A stretch of 64,000 nucleotides of DNA from Gammaproteobacteria bacterium (GCA_013214965.1 JABSRU010000014.1:1-64000), one strand, 5' to 3'. Shown: positions 28,101-38,270, counted from the first letter of the stretch. Translations and numbers: made by a program. Notes: generated from the letters alone by a model not told the origin.

Positions 28101-31100
28101 TTATGGTGATACCGACTCTTTAGATTGTCTTAAATGCTGTAGGTCATCTAGCATTACATACAAACATGGAATTAAAATCAGTGTGATCACTGTTGCAAAC
28201 GCAACACCAAATGCTAATGATATCGCCATTGGAATGACAATTTTTGCCTGCATACTGCTTTCGAAAATAATCGGCATTAGGCCAATAAACGTCGTTAAAG
28301 AGGTTAAAGTGATGGCCCTAAAGCGACGACCGCCAGCCTCGATAACCGCATCTTTTACCTGGGTTCCAACCAATCGGGCTTTATTGACATAATCAACCAT
28401 CACCAAGGAGTCATTGACCACCACACCTGCCGCCGCAATAATCCCAAATACCGACATACTACTAAGATCTAACCCAAAAATTAGATGGCCAAGTACTGCG
28501 CCGATAACACCAAAGGGAATCGCAGACATAATGATTAATGGTTGAGCATAGGAATGTAATGGTACTGCTAGTAATGCATAAATGACCAATAATGAGAGAA
28601 TTGCATTGCGCATTTGCGTGTTGTTACTGTCCATTTCCTGCTGAATTTTACCCCCTAAATTAATTGCAATTGTTGGATGTTTTTTCAATAATTGAGGGAC
28701 TAAATTCGTGTTAATACTATCAGCAACGGTTGATGACTCAATTTGGGTGTTATCGACACTTGCCCAGACATTGATGGTACGTTTGTTATTTTCACGGCGG
28801 ATCCGGTTAACACCATCGGTTAATGAGATGATCGCAATCTCGGACAAAGGCACTTGGTGTCCTGCCTGAGTCTGTATTAATGATTGCTCAATGTGACCAA
28901 TGGAATCTCGCTGATTTTTTGGATAGCGTAGCATCACTTTTATTTCGTCGCCTTGGCGTAAAATTCGCTGGGCTTCGATACCATAAAAACTAAAGTTAAT
29001 TTGAGAGGCGACATCTTTTAGGGTTAAACCAAGACTGTATGCTAATGGTTTTAATGTGAATTGAACCTCTTGAGTTGCTGTTTGGCGACTGTCATTGATA
29101 TCTGACACCCCTTTAAAACTACCGAGTTTTAATTTTATCGCCGCAGCTGCCGCTAAGAGTTCTTGGTCATTGTTACCGGTTAACCGAAAAGCAATATCGC
29201 CGTCATCTCTGTCATTACCGAATAAATTATCGCTAATGCTTAAGGACTTTAAACCTGCCATTGGTGGCATGGCATCACGCCAGCGCTGTGCTATCTCAAA
29301 AGTGTCGATGGTCCGTAACTCCGGATCCTTGAGTTTTATCATCACTTCGGCTTTAGTACGTGATTTTAAACTGGTAAAAATATCAGAAATAACACCTGTA
29401 CCATACTCGTCCTTTAGATCTTTATCGATATTCCTTACCACTTGTTCAACGGTTTTTATGGCGGTGAGTGTTGCCTGTTCTGAACTGGCTTGTTTCATTT
29501 CGATGGTAATTCGTGGGTAGTCATGGGGAATTTTTGGCATGCCGACAAAGCGAACAAAACCACCACTAAACAACCCGACACTTAACAATAAAATGCCAAT
29601 GAAAAACATCAAGACGGTATAACGATAATGAATTGCTGTGCGAAGAAACGGCAGATATCGTTGGCTAATAAAAGATTTTAATCCATTATCGATGGTGGTG
29701 CGTATTTTATGCATTAGACTGTTCGGGTTCGGCGGAGAATAGTGCATTCGGGCCAAGTGAGCCGGCAGAATTAACTTTGACTCAACCAATGAGAATAACA
29801 AACAAAAAATCACCACAAAACCAATAGAGTGTGACATTGCTGCTTCTGGACCTTGGGCAAAGACCATCGGTAGAAAAGCTGCAACGGTGGTTAATACACC
29901 AAAGGTTGCTGGCATGGCGACACGTTTAACGCCTCTAATGACATTTTCAATGCTATGACCATGACGCTCAATCTCTTCACTGGCACTTTCGCCAACGACA
30001 ATCGCGTCGTCCACAACGACCCCTAGTACCAAAATGAAGGCGAACAGACTGGTGACATTAATAGTGACATTAACCCACTCCATTGGCATTAAAAATAAGG
30101 CACCGAGAAAGCTAATCGGTAATCCCATCATGACCCAAAAAGCTAATCTAAACCGGAGAAACAGCGCTAACATAATAAACACTAATAAACCGCCAGACAT
30201 CATATTGTCTAGCATCATATCTAGACGTCCATTCAAATAAAAAGTCATATCAACCCAACTGGTTAGGTTTGCACCTTCTGGCAGTTGATGTTGCTTTTGT
30301 GCTAAATACTCTTTTACCGCATCAGCGACATAGCTAATACTTTGCTCTGAAGATGCCCCAATATAGAGAGTGACAGCATTTTTCCCATTAAACTTTGAAT
30401 ATTGTAACCCTTCAACGAAACCATCGTGTACGGTGGCCACATCCCCTAATAATATTTGAGTACCGTCTGGTTTATTAATTAATGGCAGCTGTTCAAATTG
30501 AAATTTATTATAGGCTTGGTTTTGAACTCGCATCGAAATAAACCCATTTTCAGCCCGGATTTGTCCCGCAGATACATTGGCCGAAGAGTTTTTGATCGCG
30601 TTGGCTATTTGTTGAAAGCTCAGTTGGTACTCGCGAAGCTTCATCGGACTGACTTCAATTGCTATCTCATAATCTAAGCCATCAAAGATGCTTGAAACAT
30701 TGACTTGAGGTAATGATTTTATTTCGTCATGAATACCTTTACCGAGGTCTTTTAATTGTTTGAGGCTTAAATCACCATAGAGACTGATATACATCACTTC
30801 TTGACGAAATTTTTCACGTTTTACCGTGGGTCGTTCCATGCCATCTGGAAAACTAGATATCGCATCGATTTGTAATTTAACTTCGTCGAGTACTTCCTGG
30901 GTTTCAAAATTAGTATCAACTTCTAGATAGGCGATTGCGGAATTGCGATTTGAATAAGTAATAACGCGCTTTAAGCCTTCAACACCTTCTAACGCTTCCT
31001 CAATTTTGATGGTGATCCCTTCTTCCACTTCTTGAGGCGCAGCACCAGGATAGGGCACCGAGATATGAATCCAGTTGATTTCGACTAAGGGAAACATCTG

Positions 31101-31226
31101 CTTGCGGATGGTTAAAGAAGCGAGCAATCCACCGACAATAATAAAGAGCATTAATAAATTAGCCGCGACGCTGTTATAAGCAAACCAAGCAATAATTCCC
31201 GTTTCTTTTTGTTGAGTATTGTTCAT
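28101..31226 (-). CDS. RND efflux permease (AcrB/HAE1-like)
   Basis: A 1041-residue inner-membrane transporter with an N-terminal TM1 (IIAWFAYNSVAANLLMLF), large periplasmic loops, and the TM4 charged motif VLGVVVDDAIVVGE. The second half has GVVVNDSLVMVDYVN, consistent with a proton-driven tripartite pump. It resembles the MdtB/hydrophobe-exporter branch. It overlaps the fusion-protein gene by four bases, so the two are co-translated. No outer-membrane channel gene is adjacent. Substrate unknown. Confidence 0.92.
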   Translation of the reverse strand: MNNTQQKETGIIAWFAYNSVAANLLMLFIIVGGLLASLTIRKQMFPLVEINWIHISVPYPGAAPQEVEEGITIKIEEALEGVEGLKRVITYSNRNSAIAYLEVDTNFETQEVLDEVKLQIDAISSFPDGMERPTVKREKFRQEVMYISLYGDLSLKQLKDLGKGIHDEIKSLPQVNVSSIFDGLDYEIAIEVSPMKLREYQLSFQQIANAIKNSSANVSAGQIRAENGFISMRVQNQAYNKFQFEQLPLINKPDGTQILLGDVATVHDGFVEGLQYSKFNGKNAVTLYIGASSEQSISYVADAVKEYLAQKQHQLPEGANLTSWVDMTFYLNGRLDMMLDNMMSGGLLVFIMLALFLRFRLAFWVMMGLPISFLGALFLMPMEWVNVTINVTSLFAFILVLGVVVDDAIVVGESASEEIERHGHSIENVIRGVKRVAMPATFGVLTTVAAFLPMVFAQGPEAAMSHSIGFVVIFCLLFSLVESKLILPAHLARMHYSPPNPNSLMHKIRTTIDNGLKSFISQRYLPFLRTAIHYRYTVLMFFIGILLLSVGLFSGGFVRFVGMPKIPHDYPRITIEMKQASSEQATLTAIKTVEQVVRNIDKDLKDEYGTGVISDIFTSLKSRTKAEVMIKLKDPELRTIDTFEIAQRWRDAMPPMAGLKSLSISDNLFGNDRDDGDIAFRLTGNNDQELLAAAAAIKLKLGSFKGVSDINDSRQTATQEVQFTLKPLAYSLGLTLKDVASQINFSFYGIEAQRILRQGDEIKVMLRYPKNQRDSIGHIEQSLIQTQAGHQVPLSEIAIISLTDGVNRIRRENNKRTINVWASVDNTQIESSTVADSINTNLVPQLLKKHPTIAINLGGKIQQEMDSNNTQMRNAILSLLVIYALLAVPLHSYAQPLIIMSAIPFGVIGAVLGHLIFGLDLSSMSVFGIIAAAGVVVNDSLVMVDYVNKARLVGTQVKDAVIEAGGRRFRAITLTSLTTFIGLMPIIFESSMQAKIVIPMAISLAFGVAFATVITLILIPCLYVMLDDLQHLRQSKESVSP

Positions 31227-32359
31227 GGCGCGGCACTCATGTTATCACTTTCTATGAGCAGTAATTCCATCCCCTGTACTGGATAATCGAGTGCACTGGT
31301 GATGTATTGGTCATCGTCAGATAATCCAGAAATAACCACCATATCACCCTGTTGTCTGATGAGATTAATTGATTGGACGGCTAAGGTATTATCGGACGTT
31401 AGCAGCTTTATTTTATTGTCAATGATTAGGTGTCTTGGTACTAATATCGCTTGGGTTAAATCAATACCGTGAATCTTAACACTGACATAACTGCCAAACT
31501 GTAAGGGTGTTTTAAAGTCATAGGGAGTGGTGATTTGTGCAACCAAGTAATTCATTCTTGATGATTGGTCGATAATCCCTTCTTGGCGGGCAATGGTACC
31601 AAACCATGAGGTTGGTTTCCCTTCGAAGTCGCTCGTTATTTCTACTTTTGCACCAACACCACGATTTTTTAAATACGCTAGATCATGATTAGCAATGGGT
31701 AAACGAATTTGAGCAACACTGGTGGCGAGTAATTGACCCAGTGTGCTACCAGAATTAACAACACTACCCAGACTAACTTTTCTGCTGGCCACAATGGCAT
31801 CATAAGGCGCTTTGATAAAGGTGCGCTCTAAGTTGCGCTTAGCTTTTTGTAGTGCGGCCTCTTTAGCACGAACTCGCGCTATTTCTTTGGCTAATTGTGG
31901 TTTACGCAGTCCTAATTCTGAAGGCTTTGAACCGATAATTTTTTGCCATTCTTTTTCTGCGACTTTACCTTTTGCTTTTTCTTGTTGTAAAGATGCTCTG
32001 GCGCTGGCTAAATTAGCTTGGGCTTCAATTAAGTTCGCTTGATAGTCACTCGGATCTATTTGCGCGAGTAAATCGCCTTGTTTAACTAGACCGCCTCGAA
32101 TGAAATCAACGGCAATATTGACAATTTGGCCACTAATTTGCGCCGTTAAATCAGTTTTCTCTTGAGACTCAACTAAGCCCTGAGAGTGTATCATTAACGT
32201 CATATTGCTTAGCGTAACGGGTTTGACAGTAACGCGGGGAATGACTTTTTCTAGGCGTTTCTCTTCCGGTGGATTTTTCATGGCCATTAAGCCAAACATT
32301 GCAACAATTGCCACACTAATTACTACCAAAGGCAAAAACAGTTGCTTCTTGGTTACCAT
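31223..32359 (-). CDS. RND efflux membrane fusion protein
   Basis: A 378-residue periplasmic adaptor with an N-terminal membrane anchor (QLFLPLVVISVAIVAMFGL), a split lipoyl-like domain (VESQEKTDLTAQISGQIV, then FIKAPYDAIVASRKVSLGS), an alpha-helical hairpin rich in Ala/Lys/Glu, and a beta-barrel. It bridges the permease to an outer-membrane channel. It is the first gene of the pair and precedes the permease with a 4-bp overlap. Confidence 0.9.
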   Translation of the reverse strand: MVTKKQLFLPLVVISVAIVAMFGLMAMKNPPEEKRLEKVIPRVTVKPVTLSNMTLMIHSQGLVESQEKTDLTAQISGQIVNIAVDFIRGGLVKQGDLLAQIDPSDYQANLIEAQANLASARASLQQEKAKGKVAEKEWQKIIGSKPSELGLRKPQLAKEIARVRAKEAALQKAKRNLERTFIKAPYDAIVASRKVSLGSVVNSGSTLGQLLATSVAQIRLPIANHDLAYLKNRGVGAKVEITSDFEGKPTSWFGTIARQEGIIDQSSRMNYLVAQITTPYDFKTPLQFGSYVSVKIHGIDLTQAILVPRHLIIDNKIKLLTSDNTLAVQSINLIRQQGDMVVISGLSDDDQYITSALDYPVQGMELLLIESDNMSAAP

Positions 32360-32382
32360 GAAAATCTCCTTGTAAAAATCGA

Positions 32383-32416
32383 ATAAAAAAGTCAGTCACT
32401 TTTCAGTGACTGACTT
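32383..32416 (-). terminator. Intrinsic terminator after the phosphate transporter gene
   Basis: AAGTCAGTCACT and AGTGACTGACTT form a 12-bp stem with a TTTC loop. On the minus strand it is followed by a T-run. It separates the pit gene from the fusion-protein gene. Confidence 0.85.
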
Positions 32417-32469
32417 TAATACAGTTTACGTTAAATTGTTAGTCTCGTTGATAAAAGCTTTTTAACTTT

Positions 32470-33738
32470 TTAGGCAGAGAAAATACCTTTTAACATATAG
32501 AAAATACAGATTGAGAGCAGGGCGCCTGCGGGTAGAGTCACAACCCATGAAATCACAATGTTTCTAATAACGCCCAGGTTTAATGCCGCAATACCACGAG
32601 CCATGCCCACACCTAACACGGCGCCGACTAAGGTTTGCGTAGTTGAGATTGGTAAGCCCGTTGATGAAGCTAATACCACTGTCGTTGCTGCTGCAAGTTC
32701 TGCGGCAAAACCACGGCTTGGAGTTAGGTGGGTAATACCTTCACCAATAGTGGCCATGACTCGACGACCAAAGATCGCTAACCCTAATACAATACCAACA
32801 CCGCCAAGGGGTAATATCCACCAAACAAGTGAGGCTTGCTTGCTGATTTCACCGCCATTTTCAACAATCGAAACAACTGCAGCTAAAGGACCAATAGCGT
32901 TAGCAACGTCATTTGAACCATGGGCAAACGCCATACAACAAGCCGTGACAATCATGAGAATAGCAAACACTTTCTCAACACTGGCATAGTGCATTTTCTT
33001 ATCTGCTTTTGGATCATCCTTTAATTGTTTAATCAAAATAACGCCAATTAAACCAACCAATACTGCAATGCTGCCCGCTAACATCAACGCTTCATTGGTC
33101 GTGAAGTGAATACCAATGTGTTTTAGACCTTTTTTAATCGTTACTAAAGACAGCATAAAGCCAGACATCGCCATATAAAATGGTACATAACGCTTAGCGT
33201 TACCTAATGGATCTGGTGTATTAAAGATCAGTTTTTGCGCACTCATGAAAATTAAGTAAGCAAAGATACCGGAGATAAGCGGAGTAACGACCCAACTACC
33301 AACGATGCCACCAACTTTAATCCAACTAACTGCATCAGCATTAACACCGACTGCTGCAAAGCCAACAATAGCACCAACAATTGAGTGAGTGGTTGATACT
33401 GGCCAACCCAAGTACGATGCTACTAATAACCAAATACCAGCGGCCAACAAAGAAGCAATCATCCCATAGACTAGTAATTCAGGGGATTCGACGAAATAAG
33501 ACGAGTCGATAATACCCTTTCTAATGGTTGATGTGACTTCACCACCGGCTAAATATGCGCCAGCAAATTCAAACACCATCGCGATAATTATCGCTTGTTT
33601 TATTGTTAATGCCTTCGAACCGACTGAGGTGCCCATCGCGTTAGCGACGTCATTAGCGCCAATACCCCAAGCCATAAAAAAACCAAAAATGCCTGCAAGT
33701 GCAATCAGCTCAAAGCCATACGTTGCAATGATATCCAT
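32470..33738 (-). CDS. pitA: Inorganic phosphate transporter, Pit family
   Basis: A 422-residue membrane protein. The PiT signature GANDVANAMGTSVGS occurs near the N-terminus and its repeat GSNDVANAIGPLAAVV in the second half, with about ten transmembrane segments. It is a low-affinity phosphate (metal-phosphate) importer. The DUF47 gene 19 bases upstream is the usual partner of such transporters, so the two form an operon. I saw no clear Pho box. Confidence 0.93.
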   Translation of the reverse strand: MDIIATYGFELIALAGIFGFFMAWGIGANDVANAMGTSVGSKALTIKQAIIIAMVFEFAGAYLAGGEVTSTIRKGIIDSSYFVESPELLVYGMIASLLAAGIWLLVASYLGWPVSTTHSIVGAIVGFAAVGVNADAVSWIKVGGIVGSWVVTPLISGIFAYLIFMSAQKLIFNTPDPLGNAKRYVPFYMAMSGFMLSLVTIKKGLKHIGIHFTTNEALMLAGSIAVLVGLIGVILIKQLKDDPKADKKMHYASVEKVFAILMIVTACCMAFAHGSNDVANAIGPLAAVVSIVENGGEISKQASLVWWILPLGGVGIVLGLAIFGRRVMATIGEGITHLTPSRGFAAELAAATTVVLASSTGLPISTTQTLVGAVLGVGMARGIAALNLGVIRNIVISWVVTLPAGALLSICIFYMLKGIFSA

Positions 33739-33757
33739 TGTAAAACCTTCTAAACTA

Positions 33758-34438
33758 TTATGAACGAGCTAACATTAGCTCTAATTTGTCACCAACGCGT
33801 TCGGCTAGGTCGGCTAAATCACCAACCCAGTCAATCACATTATATAAAAAAACCACGTCCACTGGGTTTAGATCATGCTCAATTCCATGCAAAGAGTGAC
33901 GTAATGAAATTTGCATTACATCGGTACTGTCTTCTATCGTGTCTAATTCATTAATCAAATTATCGATGATCTGTAATTCGCGGCCTTGAAAACCTGTTTC
34001 TAATAGTTCATCAAGTTCATCAATGGCTTTAGCTGCATAACCCGAGGTCTCAATACAACGTTTTAAATATTCTAAAAATTCCTGTTGTATCGGAACTGGG
34101 ATAAGTAACTTACGCCCTAAAATCCGCCCAGAAATATCTTTGGCCGTGTTGGCTATTTTGTCCTGTTCCGTCACTAGACTTAACATGTCAGTACGATCCA
34201 CTGGCATGAATAAACCTTTAGGCAAACTGGTTCGCAGTTCACGTTTTAACTTGTCAGCCGTTCTTTCCATTTGAGAAAGTTCGGCACGAATACCCGCTGC
34301 TTTGTTCCAATCATCAGCGAAAGCAGCTTCAAAAAATGGCACTAAATGCTCAGCACACTCATGAACTTTACGGATGTGCTCCTGTAATGGTTTTATAGGT
34401 GATTTTGCAAATACTCCAAGTATCGAATTTATCGACAT
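33758..34438 (-). CDS. DUF47 / TIGR00153 PhoU-like protein
   Basis: A 226-residue helical cytoplasmic protein starting MSINSILGVFAKSPIKPLQEHI. The TIGR00153 pattern is clear from DDWNKAAGIRAELSQMERTADKLKRELR (split at the Met) and LPKGLFMPVDRTDMLSLV. Such proteins have a PhoU-like helical bundle and occur upstream of Pit transporters, where they are thought to modulate phosphate uptake. First gene of the pit operon. Confidence 0.92.
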   Translation of the reverse strand: MSINSILGVFAKSPIKPLQEHIRKVHECAEHLVPFFEAAFADDWNKAAGIRAELSQMERTADKLKRELRTSLPKGLFMPVDRTDMLSLVTEQDKIANTAKDISGRILGRKLLIPVPIQQEFLEYLKRCIETSGYAAKAIDELDELLETGFQGRELQIIDNLINELDTIEDSTDVMQISLRHSLHGIEHDLNPVDVVFLYNVIDWVGDLADLAERVGDKLELMLARS

Positions 34439-34679
34439 ATCCTGACCTTTTTTATTGTGTATACTAAATAGTTCGTATCAAATTAAAAATCGCGCGCATG
34501 TTAACTCAGTTTTAACGATAATAAAACTACTGTTCTAAATCAGTATTGGATAAAATCGTTTTGAGCTAGAGCTAATTTTCTATTTAAAGGTTAATATAGC
34601 ATCTCTTTAAATTGGTGAATGTAATTATATTAAAGTTATGTGACTTTTTTATGACAGTTTGGATTTTATTAGGTTAAAT

Positions 34680-36200
34680 ATGGAAAACGAAATTGAGATC
34701 AAGCTGATTGTCTCAAAAAATATTGAAGCGAATTTAGAAAAATTCTCTAAAAATCAAAACGTAAAAATAGTTTCTCAACATCATGAGTTAGCTAATATTT
34801 ATTTTGATACCGAGCAGAAACAACTGAGAGAATGGGACATCGGATTACGAATTCGAGTCAATGGTTCACATATTGAACAAACCATCAAAACCAGTGGTGA
34901 AATTATCGGCGGTCTTCACCAGCGACCTGAGTATAACATTGATATTGTAGGTAAAAGCCCTCTATTGAATTTATTTCCTCAGCATATCTGGCCAAAGAAC
35001 TGTAAATTATCTCAGCTCCAAGAACAGATTAAGCCATTGTTTTCTACTGACTTTAATCGTAATAGCATGATGATGATTTTTACCGATGGCAGCGTCGTTG
35101 ATATGGTCTTTGACCAAGGTTTTATTAGTGCCAATGATAAAAAAATTGAAATATGTGAAGTAGAACTTGAATTGGTTAAAGGTAAACCACAATTACTGTT
35201 TAATCTTGCTGAACAATTATCAAGCATCAGTCCGGTTCGATTTGGTACGGTGAGTAAAGCGGCTCGCGGTTACCAACTAGCGAACAATAGTACCAATGAT
35301 TTAATTCACTTATCAGCGGTTGATATTTATGCCCATGACTCACTTGAACATGCCTATCGTGAAACCATTAGTCATGCGTTAAATCATTGGCAATATAATG
35401 TTGAACTATTTATCGAAACCCATGACTACTTAGCATTAAAGGAGATTAAACAGGGATTGCAAATGATGATTAAAGCCAATGAGCTTTATCAGGATTATTT
35501 GCAACAAACGGATGTTAAGAGCCTAACCAAACAACTGTTTTGGCTGATGGAACAATTATCTTTTGTTGATAATTATGTCTGGATAACTAAGTTATTGGCG
35601 AACAAAGGCCACAAAATAAAAAAACTGGCCGATTATAAAAAAATTATTAAACATCTCGAAACTCAACAGCAAGCGCTGCCCTCGATAGAAAAAATCACTG
35701 AGCTTTTTAATTCTTCTCAGCACACTAAATTAGTATCAAGCATGATGCAGTGGCTATATTTTCAACCTTGGCGTCACCAAATGCAGGCTGCAATCGCTGA
35801 AAAATTTCAAAATACGCAATTACGTAGTGCTGCAAAACAATTCTTGAATCAAGACTGGGAAGCCGTGGCTCAAAGCTTACCCTATGAAAGTAGTCTCGGT
35901 TATCAAGACTACTTAGCGCAACGACAAAACTTACAGCATCATATGCAGGTGGGTTTGTGTGTCGGTCATTGTTTTAACCAAAGCACACAACATAACTTTA
36001 GAGCCTCTTGGGTCGATATCAGTGTTGGCATTGATCAATTACTGCAATTTGAACCGATTCGTCAATTATTACGGGATCAAACCGTTAATGATAACGAGGG
36101 GGTGATTAAAGCGTGGCTAACGCGTAAAGAGCAATCGTTGATTAGCGCTATGGAGTTATCGCGCAAGCAAGCGTTAAAGATGGTGCCATACTGGTTATAA
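34680..36200 (+). CDS. CYTH-CHAD domain protein (YgiF-like triphosphatase)
   Basis: A 506-residue protein. The N-terminal CYTH tunnel domain carries the ExExK signature in MENEIEIKL, with later charged strands such as IGLRIRVNG and EICEVELELVKG. The C-terminal CHAD-like helical domain is His-rich. E. coli YgiF is an inorganic triphosphatase of this layout, and CHAD domains bind polyphosphate, which fits the neighbouring phosphate-transport genes. The frame opens at TTG 34659, but ATG 34680 gives the standard N-terminus. It converges with the hydrolase gene, overlapping by six bases. Confidence 0.88.
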   Translation: MENEIEIKLIVSKNIEANLEKFSKNQNVKIVSQHHELANIYFDTEQKQLREWDIGLRIRVNGSHIEQTIKTSGEIIGGLHQRPEYNIDIVGKSPLLNLFPQHIWPKNCKLSQLQEQIKPLFSTDFNRNSMMMIFTDGSVVDMVFDQGFISANDKKIEICEVELELVKGKPQLLFNLAEQLSSISPVRFGTVSKAARGYQLANNSTNDLIHLSAVDIYAHDSLEHAYRETISHALNHWQYNVELFIETHDYLALKEIKQGLQMMIKANELYQDYLQQTDVKSLTKQLFWLMEQLSFVDNYVWITKLLANKGHKIKKLADYKKIIKHLETQQQALPSIEKITELFNSSQHTKLVSSMMQWLYFQPWRHQMQAAIAEKFQNTQLRSAAKQFLNQDWEAVAQSLPYESSLGYQDYLAQRQNLQHHMQVGLCVGHCFNQSTQHNFRASWVDISVGIDQLLQFEPIRQLLRDQTVNDNEGVIKAWLTRKEQSLISAMELSRKQALKMVPYWL

Positions 36201-36881
36201 AAAAAATTGCTCGATTTGTTTCGCTAATGCTTGTGGTGCTTCAAGTGGATTGAAGTGACCACAGTGTTCGAATTGATGACTGGTAATGTGCGGGCTATCG
36301 AGCGATTGCATTTTACTTGCCTTAACTAAGCAGTCTTGATCGCCATAGGTGAAATGGATTGGAATGTTGAGTTCGATTAACTGAGGTAGCAGATTTTTTC
36401 GCGCTGAAGTGGCTTTTAATTGAGACAATAATTTTGATTGACCGCCAGCGCGATCCATCACTTGAATCAAAGTGATAATAGCTTGATCGTGATGATGAGA
36501 TTTAGCCAAGGTTGAATGAATTTTTGACAAAGGAACCCCTGAATAACCAAACTTTTCAACGGCCACAATGGCCAAAGTTCGCTGCAGCATTTCAATCAGA
36601 GGTAATTTACTCGGGTAATTCGCAGTGATCAGTAATTGATTGACTTTTTCTGGATATTTTATGGCAAATAAGGCGGCAAGATAGCCTCCAAGTGAAAAAC
36701 CCACTAAATTGACAGCATTAAGGGGCAGCTTGTTACTTAGAGAGCTAATGATTTTTTCAAAATCGCTCTCTAACGGTAAATCTATATAATGAGGCGTGAT
36801 ATGCGCAGGTAAAAGATTAAATACCTGCTGCCACACTCGTTGATCACACATCGTGCCAGGGAGAAAATAAATATCAATCAT
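36195..36881 (-). CDS. Alpha/beta hydrolase
   Basis: A 228-residue protein with the alpha/beta-hydrolase layout. The nucleophile elbow is VGFSLGGYLAALFA (G-x-S-x-G, Ser near residue 63), an oxyanion-type start is FLPGTMCDQRVWQQVF, an acid is in THYGDQDCLVK-like HFTYGDQDCLVK, and the catalytic His is in FEHCGHFNPLEAPQ. Substrate is unknown; it resembles small esterases such as BioH/MenH-like proteins. The gene lies 10 bases after msrA on the same strand, so they are probably co-transcribed. Confidence 0.85.
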   Translation of the reverse strand: MIDIYFLPGTMCDQRVWQQVFNLLPAHITPHYIDLPLESDFEKIISSLSNKLPLNAVNLVGFSLGGYLAALFAIKYPEKVNQLLITANYPSKLPLIEMLQRTLAIVAVEKFGYSGVPLSKIHSTLAKSHHHDQAIITLIQVMDRAGGQSKLLSQLKATSARKNLLPQLIELNIPIHFTYGDQDCLVKASKMQSLDSPHITSHQFEHCGHFNPLEAPQALAKQIEQFFL

Positions 36882-36891
36882 CTTGTTGCCC

Positions 36892-37365
36892 TTAAATATG
36901 ACAGCTGCCTAAGCCATTCTTAGTGAGATAATTTTGATGATATTCTTCAGCACGATAAAACGTCGTCGCTGGGGTCACCTGTGTCACAATTTTTTTACCA
37001 CCGAACAGATTTTTTTCATTTAATGCATTGATGTATTCGGAGGCCAGTTGTTGCTGAGATTGGTCATGGTAAAAAACCGCACTGCGGTACTGCGTACCCA
37101 CATCAACTCCCTGTTGATTTAATTGCGTTGGATTGTGATTACTAAAAAATACCGCTAGTAATTGTTGATAGTTAATCAACTGTGGATCAAAAACAACCTC
37201 TACGACTTCGGCATGCCCAGTGGTACCTGTACAAATCTGTTGATAGGTTGGGTTATCTTGCTGGCCGCCTTCGTAGCCAGATGTTGCATTAATTACGCCG
37301 GGTAATTGTCTAAATAGTGCTTCGACTCCCCAAAAGCAGCCGCCACCAAAAGTTGCAGTGTTCAT
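36892..37365 (-). CDS. msrA: Peptide methionine-S-sulfoxide reductase MsrA
   Basis: A 157-residue enzyme that reduces Met-S-sulfoxide in proteins. The active-site GGGCFWGVEALF motif is near the N-terminus, followed by GYEGG, TGHAEVVEV, and the YHQNYL segment near the end. A C-terminal Cys in GLGSCHI could act as resolving residue. Of the two in-frame ATGs I chose 37365, with AGAGG six bases upstream; the other is 37371. Confidence 0.95.
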   Translation of the reverse strand: MNTATFGGGCFWGVEALFRQLPGVINATSGYEGGQQDNPTYQQICTGTTGHAEVVEVVFDPQLINYQQLLAVFFSNHNPTQLNQQGVDVGTQYRSAVFYHDQSQQQLASEYINALNEKNLFGGKKIVTQVTPATTFYRAEEYHQNYLTKNGLGSCHI

Positions 37366-37521
37366 GATCATCCTCTGTTTGTTTAGATGTCTAGAAGTCT
37401 ACAGTTAATTTTTGTTCAAAGCTACCGATATCTTTTCACTGTGTAACGATTATCTTAATCGAAATTTTGTTATTTTCACTCATTAATAGTTATTCTCGTC
37501 AAATCAAGCCGGACAGATGTA

Positions 37522-37539
37522 CATTACATATATGTAATG
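37522..37539. promoter_or_regulatory. Perfect 18-bp palindrome upstream of the PspB-like gene
   Basis: CATTACATA and TATGTAATG abut with no spacer. It lies 77 bases before the ATG of the small membrane protein, in a 251-bp divergent gap with msrA. It has the form of a dimeric-repressor site; no regulator is identified. Confidence 0.4.
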
Positions 37540-37616
37540 CACTGTTTTAAATCGGTAATTGTTTTGGCTTGATTTTTGCTTGAATTTGATAGAATTTAAA
37601 TTTACAGGAGTTAATA

Positions 37617-37847
37617 ATGGATATTGAACAAATTATCATCATCGCACTAACATTTGCTTTTCCTTGGTTAAGTTATGATTATTTTAAATATAAAACCAAA
37701 ATGAAGGAGTTAGAGGTTAAGTTAGACAAGAGTAATAAAATTAAAATGAATGATGAGATTGGCAGTATGAAACATCGATTGGTCGTATTAGAAAAAATAA
37801 TAACAGACAAAGGTTATGAAATAGATAACGAAATAAATAAGCTTTAA
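37617..37847 (+). CDS. Small membrane protein, PspB-like
   Basis: A 76-residue protein with one N-terminal hydrophobic segment (IIIIALTFAFPWLSY) followed by a charged coiled coil ending HRLVVLEKIITDKGYEIDNEINKL (split: RLVVLEKII, DKGYEID). The tail resembles the C-terminal part of PspB-type envelope stress proteins. There is no pspA or pspC nearby, so it stands alone. GTTTACAGGAG-type ribosome site (AGGAG) lies just upstream. Confidence 0.7.
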   Translation: MDIEQIIIIALTFAFPWLSYDYFKYKTKMKELEVKLDKSNKIKMNDEIGSMKHRLVVLEKIITDKGYEIDNEINKL

Positions 37848-37878
37848 AAGAAATGTTGATGAAGTTAGCACTAAGATA

Positions 37879-38259
37879 TTATCGACTATCAACCATGATA
37901 ATATCGAGTTTTCTTTGTGCTTTTGTTAGGTCAAGCAGATCAGAGGCTTCGATCATTTCACATTGGTCGTTGATCATTTCTCGCACATTAGAAGGGTAGT
38001 ATTTGCAATCGTCAGGGCGGTCATAATAAATGTCACAGGTGTATTGAACGACTGATTTTGTATTAGTCGTTTTACGTAAAAATGGACAAAGCTCTAATAA
38101 CTTGCCACTACTAGGATCTGCCCAGATTTCGCCATTCTTAACATATTCGGCTATATTAGGATTAAATACTTCCCATAGCTCAATTTCTGTTTCGGATGCA
38201 GACAATGCACCGTTACTGTATTTTATGCAGCATTTACCACAAGAATTACATGTCTTCAT
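37879..38259 (-). CDS. YkgJ family cysteine-cluster protein
   Basis: A 126-residue protein with the N-terminal CNSCGKCC motif, a later Cys in LCPFLR, and CDIYYDRPDDCKYYPSNV. These cysteines form the proposed zinc- or iron-chelating cluster of the YkgJ (UPF0153) family, whose function is undefined. It is monocistronic. A 30-bp dyad sits directly upstream of the start codon. Confidence 0.85.
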   Translation of the reverse strand: MKTCNSCGKCCIKYSNGALSASETEIELWEVFNPNIAEYVKNGEIWADPSSGKLLELCPFLRKTTNTKSVVQYTCDIYYDRPDDCKYYPSNVREMINDQCEMIEASDLLDLTKAQRKLDIIMVDSR

Positions 38260-38270
38260 TAACTGACCTC

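Noticed and set aside
34439-34679. Pho box for the pit-DUF47 genes or CYTH-CHAD gene
   Set aside because: No pair of CTGTCAT-like direct repeats was found in this 241-bp divergent gap.
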